A DNA stretch of 34,587 nucleotides, taken from NCBI RefSeq assembly GCF_001692445.1, contig NZ_MAQA01000050.1, positions 1 through 34,587 on the forward strand, given 5' to 3'. Position numbers and translations under genes: made by a program. Positions 1 to 7,651 of the stretch are shown piece after piece (positions within the stretch are counted from its first letter, which is position 1; the number at the start of each line of letters is the position of its first letter). The notes beneath the pieces were generated by a model. It had not been told where the DNA came from and did no database searches. It saw only the letters and a list, made by a program, of their open reading frames with translations. The stretch is from Oerskovia enterophila (GTDB taxonomy: Bacteria; Actinomycetota; Actinomycetes; Actinomycetales; Cellulomonadaceae).

Positions 1-2805
1 GTCCGGGGAGGGGGTCGGGTCCGTGGCGGAGGACGTGCAGGACGCGCCGAGAGCCTCGTGCCCGAGGGCAACCCTAGCGCCGGGGGCGAGGTCGACGTCG
101 GCACGGCGCCCGTCCGCGGTGCGCAGCCGGACGCGGACGGCGCGCGTCGGGGGAGCGGTCAGCCGGACCTCGGTCACGCGCATGTCCCGCCAGGTGATCC
201 CCACGAGGATCCCGCCACGTGCTCGCAGCCCGTCGACCTCGCCCTGGGGCCAGGCCTCGGGCAGCGCGGGCAGCAGGTCCAGGTGGTCGGTGTGGCTCTG
301 GAGGAGCATCTCGGCGATCGCGGCCGTGAGGCCCAGGTTCCCGTCGATCTGGAACGGCGGGTGCGCGCTGAAGAGGTTCGGGTAGAGCCCGCCGCGGTGC
401 GGGGCGGGCCCGCTCTCCAGCGGGCCCGACGGCGACTCGACCGTCCGCAGCGCGAGCCGCACCTGGTCGTGGGCCCGGTCGCCGCGCCCGAGCCGGGCCC
501 ACAGCGCGGCCCGCCAGGCGAGGGACCAACCGGTCGACTCGGGGCCGCGCAGGTCGAGGCTCCGCGCCGCGGCCCGGCACAGGTCGGGGTGCTCCTCGGG
601 GGTCAGGCTCCCCAAGGGGAACAGTCCCACGAGGTGCGAGAGGTGCCGGTGCTCGGGCTCGGCCTCGGGCAGGTCCTCGGCCCACTCGAGCACGCCCCCG
701 CGGGCCCCTACCCGGGGGGACGGGAGGAGCGCGACCGCGGCCTCGAGGTCGGACAGCCACCCGGGGGCGTGGCGCGCCGGGCCACCCGGCTCCACGAGCG
801 CCTCGTGCGCCGCGCGGCACGACGCCGCGAGGTCGCGCAGCAGGGCGACGTCCATGGTGGCCGACCTCGTGACCGCCGTGGGCGCGCCGTCGGGCGCGAG
901 GTAGCGGTTCTCCGGAGACGTCGACGGCGAGGTCCAGGCTTGGCGGGGGACCTCGACGAACCCGTCGGCGTCGCGCCGCGCGTCGGTGCAGATCCAGTCC
1001 AGCGCGAAGAGTCCCGCGCCCTCGAGCACGGGCCACGCCACGTCGCGCAGATAGCCGGGATCAGGGGCGAACACGTAGTGGTCCCAGACGTGGCGCGCGA
1101 GCCAGGTCCCGCCCAGCGCCCAGCTCGCCCAGGCAGGGTCGCCGTGCCCCGCACCCACGGGCCAGGCATGCCCCCAGACGTCGGTGTTGTGGTGCGCGAC
1201 CCACCCGCGCGTCCCGTAGAGCGTCGCGGCCGCGCGCGCCCCGGTGCCGCGTGCGATGCGGGCCGTGAGGGCGAGCAGGGGCTCGTGGCACTCGGCGAGG
1301 TCGGTGGTCTCGGCGGCCCAGTAGTTCATGGGCGTGTTGACGTTGAGCGTGTAGCTGCTGCTCCACGGAGCGGGGAGCTCGTCGTTCCACAGTCCCTGCA
1401 GCGTCGCGGGGAGGCCACCGGGTCGTGAGCTCGAGATCAGGAGGTAGCGGCCGTGGTGGAAGGCGAGCGCGGCCAGCGCGGGGTCCGCCGGGTCGGCGTG
1501 CGTCGCAGCGACGGCGTGCGGGCGACGCAGGTGGTGCTCGGTCACCGTGGCGCCCGTCGCGTCCCCTCGCACGGGGACCGGCCCGAGCCGGAGCCGGACC
1601 CGGTCGAAGAGGCGACGGTGCTCGTCGACGTGGCGGCGCCGAAGACTCTCGACGATGCCTGCGACCGCCTCGTCCGCCCTGGGGCCCGACGAGGCGGGGG
1701 AGGCCTGGTCGGACGCACCGGGTCGCTGCGGCTCCCTCGGGGGCTCGACAGTGCTCGACGACCCCGACGAGAGGGCCGCGACGGCGCTCGCGGTCGCCCG
1801 GGCAGACGCGTCGGCTCGTGAGCCCGGTCCCGTGGACGTCGGGTCCTGCGACGTCGCGGTCGCGACGACGAGCACGTGCCGCAGCGCCGCGGGCAGGACG
1901 AGCCGGCCGTCCTCGACCCGCGCGCCGGGAGCGGCGACGACCGCGACCCCGTGCCGCCCGCCGTCGTCGTACCGCACCGGGACCTCGACGCTCTCGTGGC
2001 CCGGAGCGACGTCGACCGGGAGCTGCACCTCGTGCCGCAGGATCCCGCACGCGAGCGCACCAGGGCTCGCGGCGACCTCCCCGCCGGGGTCCGCGCCACC
2101 GCGCTCCTCGGGAGCAGGGGCAGCGTCGGCCGACGTCCCGCGCAGGACGCTCGAGACCCGGACCGTGAGGGTGCTCGGCGTGCTGGTCGTGACCGTGTGG
2201 ACGAGCACCTGGTCGGGTGCGCCGACCCACGTCTCGTGCCGGACGTCGAGACCCTGCGTCGGTCCCGGCAGCGAGTACTCGTGCGACGCGACGGCCTCGT
2301 GCAGGTCGAGCCGTCGGGAGTAGCCACGGGTCCCGTGCGCACCGGCGGTCTCGCTCGTCGCGCCGGGAGGGTCCTTCGCCTCGGCCGGTGCGACGCTCAC
2401 GTGGACGTCGACGAACGGGAGGTAGGCCTGCGCGTACGGAGTCTGCACGTCCTGCAGGAGCTGCTCGGCGCGGCGCGGATCTCCCGCCGTGACGGCCGCC
2501 CGGATCTCGGCGAGGTGCGCGGGCCCGTGCGCGCGCGGAGGTTCCGGGGCCCAGGCCGGGGGGCGTGCGTCGGCGCTCGAGAGCCCGCGGCCCGCGAGCG
2601 GCTCGGCCCCCGCCCCGGACCACACGGTCGCGTCGTTGACCTGGAGCCGCTCCGTGCCGATCCCGCCGAAGCACATGGCGCCGATCCTCCCGTTCCCCAC
2701 CGGAAGCGCTTCGATCCATTCTTCCGCGGGACGGTCGTCGACGAGCGACCATCCGTCGAACGGCCCCGTCGGCTCGTCTCGATGCCCATCGGGCCGCGCG
2801 ATCAT
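1..2805 (-). CDS. GH95 alpha-L-fucosidase (3' end outside the window)
   Basis: Predicted inverting exo-alpha-L-fucosidase, probably removing alpha-1,2-fucose from oligosaccharides in the cytoplasm. The minus-strand frame is open from the ATG at 2805 to base 1 (935 codons, no stop), so the C-terminus is cut off. The start is supported by a GAGGAGG ribosome site at 2814-2820. Near the N-terminus is the GH95 signature ALPVGNGRIGAM. Further on are LNVN..MNYW (N488, N490), HHNTDVWG, SPSTSPEN (E632) and PPFQIDGNLG (D821). By family analogy with Bifidobacterium AfcA, the Asn pair, E632 and D821 are the catalytic set. There is no signal peptide. A Ser/Ala/Pro-rich insert occupies about residues 325-375. 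The gene is divergent from the GH42 gene. GH95 also contains alpha-L-galactosidases, so the exact sugar is less sure than the family. Confidence 0.93.
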   Translation of the reverse strand, partial: MIARPDGHRDEPTGPFDGWSLVDDRPAEEWIEALPVGNGRIGAMCFGGIGTERLQVNDATVWSGAGAEPLAGRGLSSADARPPAWAPEPPRAHGPAHLAEIRAAVTAGDPRRAEQLLQDVQTPYAQAYLPFVDVHVSVAPAEAKDPPGATSETAGAHGTRGYSRRLDLHEAVASHEYSLPGPTQGLDVRHETWVGAPDQVLVHTVTTSTPSTLTVRVSSVLRGTSADAAPAPEERGGADPGGEVAASPGALACGILRHEVQLPVDVAPGHESVEVPVRYDDGGRHGVAVVAAPGARVEDGRLVLPAALRHVLVVATATSQDPTSTGPGSRADASARATASAVAALSSGSSSTVEPPREPQRPGASDQASPASSGPRADEAVAGIVESLRRRHVDEHRRLFDRVRLRLGPVPVRGDATGATVTEHHLRRPHAVAATHADPADPALAALAFHHGRYLLISSSRPGGLPATLQGLWNDELPAPWSSSYTLNVNTPMNYWAAETTDLAECHEPLLALTARIARGTGARAAATLYGTRGWVAHHNTDVWGHAWPVGAGHGDPAWASWALGGTWLARHVWDHYVFAPDPGYLRDVAWPVLEGAGLFALDWICTDARRDADGFVEVPRQAWTSPSTSPENRYLAPDGAPTAVTRSATMDVALLRDLAASCRAAHEALVEPGGPARHAPGWLSDLEAAVALLPSPRVGARGGVLEWAEDLPEAEPEHRHLSHLVGLFPLGSLTPEEHPDLCRAAARSLDLRGPESTGWSLAWRAALWARLGRGDRAHDQVRLALRTVESPSGPLESGPAPHRGGLYPNLFSAHPPFQIDGNLGLTAAIAEMLLQSHTDHLDLLPALPEAWPQGEVDGLRARGGILVGITWRDMRVTEVRLTAPPTRAVRVRLRTADGRRADVDLAPGARVALGHEALGASCTSSATDPTPSPD
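2702..2715. promoter_or_regulatory. candidate LacI-type operator inside the GH95 coding start
   Basis: The 14-mer GGAAGCGCTTCGAT contains the perfect palindrome GAAGCGCTTC with a central CG step, typical of LacI-family operators. It matches 12 of 14 bases of the site at 2917-2930. It lies in codons for Glu-Ala-Leu, where GAA and CTT are used although this gene strongly prefers GAG and CTC/CTG. No binding evidence is available, so this is inference. Confidence 0.35.
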
Positions 2806-2884
2806 GCGGTTTGCCTCCTCGTTCTGCGGGGCGCTCCCCGGCTTTCCCGGGAGCTGTCCTCGACGAAGCATCTCGTCAGGACGC

Positions 2885-2914
2885 TGGACAGGACCTCGGC
2901 GGTCAGACTAGCGT
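2885..2914 (+). promoter_or_regulatory. candidate promoter of the GH42-GH31 operon
   Basis: A TGGACA -35-like hexamer (2885-2890) and a TAGCGT -10-like hexamer fitting TANNNT (2909-2914) are separated by 18 bp. The inferred start site falls near 2920, within the candidate operator at 2916-2930, as expected for a repressed promoter. Confidence 0.4.
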
Positions 2915-2915
2915 G

Positions 2916-2930
2916 TTGAACCGCTTCGAT
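2916..2930. promoter_or_regulatory. candidate LacI-type operator at the GH42 promoter
   Basis: TTGAACCGCTTCGA has imperfect dyad symmetry around a central CG (T-GAA-CG-TTC-A). It lies directly downstream of the predicted -10 and upstream of the GH42 ribosome site. It shares GAA-n-CGCTTCGAT with the site at 2702-2715. The cognate regulator is not in the window. Confidence 0.4.
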
Positions 2931-2952
2931 GAAGTGGAGACCAGGAGAGGCA

Positions 2953-5193
2953 ATGACGCTACTGACCCCTGACCGCACCGGCGGTCGCCCGTCCCCGCAC
3001 CAGGGCACGGACCCGGCCCCCGGGCTCTCGCCGTCGACCACCGAGCTCGGCGTGCTGTTCGGCGGTGACTACAACCCCGAGCAGTGGGACCCGGCCGTGT
3101 GGCGCGAGGACGCCCGGCTCATGCAGCTGGCAGGGGTCAACCTCGTGACCGTCGGGGTCTTCAGCTGGTCGCGCTACGAGCCGCAGCCGGGCGTGCGTGA
3201 CTTCGCCTGGATGGACGAGGTGCTCGACCTCCTGCACGCGCACGGCATCGCCGTGGACCTCGCGACCCCGACCGCCTCTCCACCCCCCTGGCTCGGGCAC
3301 CTGCACCCCGACACTCTGCCGGTCGACGCGGACGGCGTACGCCTGGGCTGGGGATCGCGCAACCAGTTCAGCCCGGCGTCGCGGGTCTACCGCGATCACG
3401 CGCTCGCGATCACGCGCGACGTCGTCGAGCGGTACGCGACGCACCCCGCGGTCCGGATGTGGCACGTGGGCAACGAGCTCGGCCAGGTCTGCCACGGCGA
3501 GGAGTCCGCCGCGGCCTTCCGGGAGTGGCTGCGCGAGCGTTACGGCTCGCTCGCGGTGCTCAACGAGGCGTGGGGGACCGCGGTGTGGTCGCAGCACTAC
3601 GGGCAGTGGGAGGAGATCACCCCTCCGCGTCGGGCGCCCTACCACCTCAACCCGACCCAGGTCCTGGACTTCCGGCGATACTCGTCCGACGCGCTGCGGT
3701 CGCTGTTCCGCGAGCAGCGCGACGTGATCCGTGGCATCGATCCCGTGCGCCCCGTGACGACGAACTTCATGGGCTTCTTCCCCCTCGTCGACTACTGGTC
3801 GTGGGCCGACGACCTGGACGTGGTCGCGGACGACGCCTACCCCGACCCGGCCGACCCGCACGCCCCGAGCACGTCGGCGCTCACGCACGACCTCATGCGC
3901 TCGCTCGGGCGCGGTCGGCCCTGGGTCCTCATGGAGCAGGCGGCCGGCGCCGTGAGCTGGCGCCCGCACAACCTCACCAAGTCGCCCGGGCGCTCGCGTC
4001 TGGAGTCGCTGCAGGCCGTGGCTCGCGGGGCCGACGCGGTCTGCTTCTTCCAGTGGAGGGCTGCGACCAAGGGGCCCGAGCGCTTCCACTCGGCCATGCT
4101 CCCGCACGCGGGCCCCGAGACCCGCGCGCACCAGGGGGTCCGCCGCCTGGGGGCTGACCTCGCGAGGCTGCGCGCCGTCGTCGGCACGCGCGTCGTGGCG
4201 CGGGTCGCGGTCCTCTTCGACTGGCCGAGCTGGTGGGCGTCGCAGAGCGAGGCGCTGCCGACCGACCGGCTCGACGCCCTGGCGCAGCTCCGGTCCTGGT
4301 ACCGCCCCCTGTGGGAGGACGGCGTCGCGGTCGACGTCGCCCGCCCGGGGCAGGACCTGTCGGGCTACGACGTCGTGCTGGCCCCCCAGCTCTACCTGCT
4401 CGCCGAGCGGGCGGCCGAGGAGCTGCGCGCGCACGTCGCCCGGGGTGGGACGCTCGTGCTCGGCCCGTTCGGAGGGGTCGCGGACGAGTCCGCGCACGTG
4501 CGGACCGGGCGCTTCCCCGCCCTGCTGCGGGACGTCGTCGGGCTCAGCGGGGAGGAGTGGGTACCGCTCCCCGACGACGGCGCGGAGGTCGCCTGGTCGG
4601 CAGGGTCGACGGCGGCGCGACCAGGAGGGCGCCCGGGCGAACCGTCCGGGACGCCCGGCGCGACGTCCTCGCGGCCGTCCGTGTCCGAGCCCGCGCCCGT
4701 GCCCGCGCCCGTGCCCGCGGCGGGCACGGGCTCGTTCCGTGCCGAGGTCCTGGGCGAGCTCGTGCGCTCCGAGGGGGCCGAGGTCCTCGCGTCGTTCCGC
4801 GGCGGTCACCTCGACGGGGGACCGGCGATCACCCGGCACGGGCTCCCGGGGGGCGGTGCGGCCTGGTACGTCGCGACCGTGCCGCCGCAGGACGTCCTCG
4901 CGCACGTGCTGCGGCGGGCGCTCGCGGAGGCCGGCGTCGAGGGGGTAGCACCCGCGGTGCGCCTCCCCGGCGTCGAGGTGGTCCGGCGCGGTGACGCGCT
5001 CTTCGTGCTGAACCACGGACGGGACACGGTCCGCGTCCGCGTGGAGGACCTGTTCCCGCGCGGCTCCTCGTCCGTCTCCCCATCTCATCCCCGGGCCGAG
5101 GTCGTCGACCTCCTGACCGGGCTCCCACCTGCTGCCGGCGAGGTCGTCCTCGCGGCCGACGACGTCGTCGTCCTGATCGAGAGGAACTCATGA
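2953..5193 (+). CDS. GH42 beta-galactosidase
   Basis: Retaining beta-galactosidase of family GH42, expected to remove terminal beta-galactose in the cytoplasm. The N-terminal GGDYNPEQW motif and TIM barrel are clear. The acid/base is E175 (HVGNELG) and the nucleophile is E328 (WVLMEQAAG). An A4-like trimerisation domain and a C-terminal beta domain follow. I chose the ATG at 2953 because AGGAGAGG (2943-2950) lies just upstream; an in-frame ATG at 2929 has no such site and overlaps the operator. The product is 746 aa, longer than typical GH42 enzymes (roughly 650-700). The excess is explained by a Pro/Ala/Gly-rich insert at about residues 549-593. There is no signal peptide. The stop overlaps the next start (ATGA at 5190-5193), so it should be translationally coupled to the GH31 gene. 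Confidence 0.95.
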   Translation: MTLLTPDRTGGRPSPHQGTDPAPGLSPSTTELGVLFGGDYNPEQWDPAVWREDARLMQLAGVNLVTVGVFSWSRYEPQPGVRDFAWMDEVLDLLHAHGIAVDLATPTASPPPWLGHLHPDTLPVDADGVRLGWGSRNQFSPASRVYRDHALAITRDVVERYATHPAVRMWHVGNELGQVCHGEESAAAFREWLRERYGSLAVLNEAWGTAVWSQHYGQWEEITPPRRAPYHLNPTQVLDFRRYSSDALRSLFREQRDVIRGIDPVRPVTTNFMGFFPLVDYWSWADDLDVVADDAYPDPADPHAPSTSALTHDLMRSLGRGRPWVLMEQAAGAVSWRPHNLTKSPGRSRLESLQAVARGADAVCFFQWRAATKGPERFHSAMLPHAGPETRAHQGVRRLGADLARLRAVVGTRVVARVAVLFDWPSWWASQSEALPTDRLDALAQLRSWYRPLWEDGVAVDVARPGQDLSGYDVVLAPQLYLLAERAAEELRAHVARGGTLVLGPFGGVADESAHVRTGRFPALLRDVVGLSGEEWVPLPDDGAEVAWSAGSTAARPGGRPGEPSGTPGATSSRPSVSEPAPVPAPVPAAGTGSFRAEVLGELVRSEGAEVLASFRGGHLDGGPAITRHGLPGGGAAWYVATVPPQDVLAHVLRRALAEAGVEGVAPAVRLPGVEVVRRGDALFVLNHGRDTVRVRVEDLFPRGSSSVSPSHPRAEVVDLLTGLPPAAGEVVLAADDVVVLIERNS

Positions 5194-7460
5194 AGTTCAC
5201 GGATGGTTACTGGAAGCTGCTGCCGGGCGTGACGTTGCTGCGGCCGCAGTCGGTCGACGAGGTCGTCGACGACGCGGGCCGGCTCGTGGTGTACGCGCCC
5301 ACGGCGCCGATCCTGACGCGTGGCGACACGCTCAACCGGCCCCTCGTCACGGTGTCGTTCGACGCGCCCATGGACGACGTCGTGGGCGTGCGCATCGAGC
5401 ACCACCAGGGGCGCCGGGACCCGGGCCCGCACTTCGAGGTCTCGCGTGCGCCGGGCGACTCCAAGGTCGTCCTGCCCCTCGTCGAGGGCGAGCACGGCGC
5501 GTCGCTGACCTCGGGCCGGCTCGCGGCCCGGGTCGCGACCGACGGCGGCTGGCGCGTGGACTTCGTGGCCGACGGCAGGGTCCTGACGAGCTCGACCGAC
5601 CGCAGCGTCGGGGTCGTCACGACGCCCGACGGCGCCCATCACGTCCGTGAGCAGCTCACGATCGGCGTGGGTGAGCACCTGTACGGCCTGGGCGAGCGCT
5701 TCGGTGCGCTGGTCAAGAACGGGCAGTCGGTCGACATCTGGAACGAGGACGGCGGGACGGCGAGCGACCAGGCGTACAAGAACGTCCCGTTCTACCTGTC
5801 GGACGCGGGCTACGGCGTGTTCGTGGCGCACCCCGAGAGGGTCTCGTTCGAGGTGGGCACCGAGGTTGTCTCGCGCACGCAGTTCTCGGTCGTGGGCGAG
5901 ACGCTCCAGTACTACGTGATCTACGGCGCGACGCCCAAGGAGATCCTCAGCCGGTACACCGCGCTCACGGGGCGGCCCGCCAGGGTGCCCGCGTGGTCGT
6001 TCGGGCTGTGGTTGTCGACCTCGTTCACGACCGACTACGACGAGGGCACCGTGACCTCGTTCATCGACGGCATGGCCGAGCGCGAGATCCCCCTGAGCGT
6101 CTTCCACTTCGACTGCTTCTGGATGCGGCAGTTCCACTGGTGCGACTTCGTGTGGGACCCGGCCACGTTCCCCGACCCCGAGGGCATGCTCGCGCGGCTG
6201 CGCGCCAAGGGGCTGCGGATCTCGGCGTGGATCAACCCGTACGTCGCCCAGCGCTCGCACCTGTTCGCCGAGGGGTGCGAGAAGGGGTACCTGGTGCTGA
6301 CGCCCGCGGGCGACGTCTGGCAGTGGGACATGTGGCAGGCGGGCATGGCGCTCGTCGACTTCACGAACCCCGACGCGAAGGCCTGGTACCTCGCACAGCT
6401 CAAGGGCCTGCTGGACCAGGGCGTCGACTGCTTCAAGACCGACTTCGGCGAGCGGATCCCCACGGACGTGGTGTGGCACGACGGGTCGGACCCGCAGCGC
6501 ATGCACAACTACTACGCGCACCTGTACAACGAGGCCGTGTTCGAGCTGCTGCAGGCCGAGCGCGGCGAGGGCGAGGCGGTGCTCTTCGCGCGGTCGGCGA
6601 CCGCGGGCGGTCAGCAGTTCCCGGTCCACTGGGGCGGGGACTGCGAGTCGACGTACGCCTCGATGGCCGAGTCGCTGCGCGGCGGTCTCTCGCTCGCGCT
6701 GTCGGGGTTCGGGTACTGGAGCCACGACATCGGGGGGTTCGAGGGCACGCCCGACCCGGCGGTCTTCAAGCGCTGGACCGCGTTCGGCCTGCTGTCCTCG
6801 CACAGCCGCCTGCACGCCTCGGACTCCTATCGCGTGCCCTGGGCGTTCGACGACGAGGCCGTGGACGTCGCGCGGACCTTCACGCGGCTCAAGATGTCGC
6901 TCATGCCGTACCTGGCCAGGGTGGCGGGGGAGGCGCACGGGCAGGGCGTGCCGATGATGCGGCCCATGATGCTCGAGTTCCCGGGCGACCGGGGGACGGC
7001 CGGCGTCGACACCCAGTACATGCTGGGCGACGCGCTGCTCGTCGCACCGGTGTTCAGCACCGAGGGCGACGTCGAGTACTACGTCCCGGAGGGCCGCTGG
7101 ACGAACCTGCTCGACGGGCGCGCGGTGTCCGGGCCGCGGTGGGTGGCCGAGCGGCACGGGTTCGACTCGTTGCCTCTCCTGGTCCGCCCGGGCACGGTCC
7201 TGCCGGTCGGTGCGCGCACCGACCGCCCGGACTACGCGTGGGCCGACGGCGTGACGCTGCGCCTGTTCGAGCTGCCCGACGGGCACGACTCGACGACCAC
7301 GGTCCCGTCCGAGACGGGCGAGCCGACGACGTTCCGCACGCGCCGCGAGGGGAGGAGGGTCACGGTCACCTCGGACGACGCCCGGGCCCCGTGGGCCGTG
7401 CAGGTCGGAGACCGCGTCGTCCGGGCCGAGGGGGCGGGGAGCGTCGAGCTGCCCGTCTGA
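5190..7460 (+). CDS. yicI: GH31 alpha-xylosidase (YicI type)
   Basis: Retaining alpha-xylosidase, acting on non-reducing-end alpha-1,6-xylose such as isoprimeverose or the xylosyl side chains of xyloglucan oligosaccharides. The 756-aa protein aligns throughout with E. coli YicI. The nucleophile is D418 (KTDFGERIP) and the acid/base is D484 (HWGGDC). The YicI residues that favour xylose, F277, C307, F308, W315 and K414, are all present at a constant +2 offset (F279, C309, F310, W317, K416). This makes alpha-xylosidase much more likely than alpha-glucosidase. There is no signal peptide, so it is cytoplasmic. The ATG overlaps the GH42 stop, with a GAGAGGA ribosome site. A strong hairpin follows 30 nt after the stop. 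Confidence 0.97.
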   Translation: MKFTDGYWKLLPGVTLLRPQSVDEVVDDAGRLVVYAPTAPILTRGDTLNRPLVTVSFDAPMDDVVGVRIEHHQGRRDPGPHFEVSRAPGDSKVVLPLVEGEHGASLTSGRLAARVATDGGWRVDFVADGRVLTSSTDRSVGVVTTPDGAHHVREQLTIGVGEHLYGLGERFGALVKNGQSVDIWNEDGGTASDQAYKNVPFYLSDAGYGVFVAHPERVSFEVGTEVVSRTQFSVVGETLQYYVIYGATPKEILSRYTALTGRPARVPAWSFGLWLSTSFTTDYDEGTVTSFIDGMAEREIPLSVFHFDCFWMRQFHWCDFVWDPATFPDPEGMLARLRAKGLRISAWINPYVAQRSHLFAEGCEKGYLVLTPAGDVWQWDMWQAGMALVDFTNPDAKAWYLAQLKGLLDQGVDCFKTDFGERIPTDVVWHDGSDPQRMHNYYAHLYNEAVFELLQAERGEGEAVLFARSATAGGQQFPVHWGGDCESTYASMAESLRGGLSLALSGFGYWSHDIGGFEGTPDPAVFKRWTAFGLLSSHSRLHASDSYRVPWAFDDEAVDVARTFTRLKMSLMPYLARVAGEAHGQGVPMMRPMMLEFPGDRGTAGVDTQYMLGDALLVAPVFSTEGDVEYYVPEGRWTNLLDGRAVSGPRWVAERHGFDSLPLLVRPGTVLPVGARTDRPDYAWADGVTLRLFELPDGHDSTTTVPSETGEPTTFRTRREGRRVTVTSDDARAPWAVQVGDRVVRAEGAGSVELPV

Positions 7461-7490
7461 CGCTCCTCCCGTCGTGTGGGCGAGGGGAGA

Positions 7491-7542
7491 GGTGAGCGGC
7501 GTCGTCGGGCAGGGAGCCCCGTGCCCGACGGCGCCGCTCGCC
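7491..7542 (+). terminator. hairpin terminator after the GH31 gene
   Basis: The arms at 7494-7511 and 7522-7539 pair over 18 bp with one G-U wobble and a 10-nt loop. The stem can extend to about 21 bp (7491-7542). There is no clear U tract, which is usual for GC-rich actinobacteria. It separates the GH42-GH31 unit from the GH1 gene. Confidence 0.75.
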
Positions 7543-7549
7543 CTGGGCC

Positions 7550-7578
7550 TCGACGTCGCCCCCGCGCGTGGGTACCCT
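7550..7578 (+). promoter_or_regulatory. candidate promoter of the GH1 gene
   Basis: A TCGACG -35-like (7550-7555) and a TACCCT -10-like hexamer (7573-7578) are spaced by 17 bp. The inferred start is near 7585, placing the CebR-like box in the early transcribed region. This is based on weak consensus only. Confidence 0.35.
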
Positions 7579-7593
7579 GATCGAATCGATACG

Positions 7594-7607
7594 TGAGAGC
7601 GCTCCCA
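7594..7607. promoter_or_regulatory. CebR/CelR-like operator
   Basis: TGAGAGCGCTCCCA matches 13 of 14 bases of the actinobacterial CebR/CelR box TGGGAGCGCTCCCA, the operator of the cellobiose-responsive LacI-family repressor. It lies 44 bp before the GH1 start codon. The expected logic is repression relieved by cellobiose. The regulator gene is not in this window. Confidence 0.8.
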
Positions 7608-7651
7608 CGCTTTGCACGGACCGTCCAACCCAGAACCACCGAAGGAACACC

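Noticed and set aside
2827-2840. CGGGG-CGCT-CCCCG dyad upstream of GH95 as a CebR box
   Set aside because: It matches only about 10 of 14 CebR bases and lies in very GC-rich sequence, where such dyads arise by chance.
58-2919. Long open frames on the plus strand opposite the GH95 gene
   Set aside because: They are Arg/Pro/Gly-rich, match no family and are opposite a frame with clear GH95 motifs from start to edge. They are GC-rich shadow frames.
5190-7460. Calling the GH31 enzyme an alpha-glucosidase
   Set aside because: All five YicI residues linked to xylose preference are conserved at a constant offset.
7568-7651. Longer GH1 N-terminus starting at 7568
   Set aside because: It would translate through the CebR-like box and predicted transcript start. 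The GTG at 7652 has a proper ribosome site.
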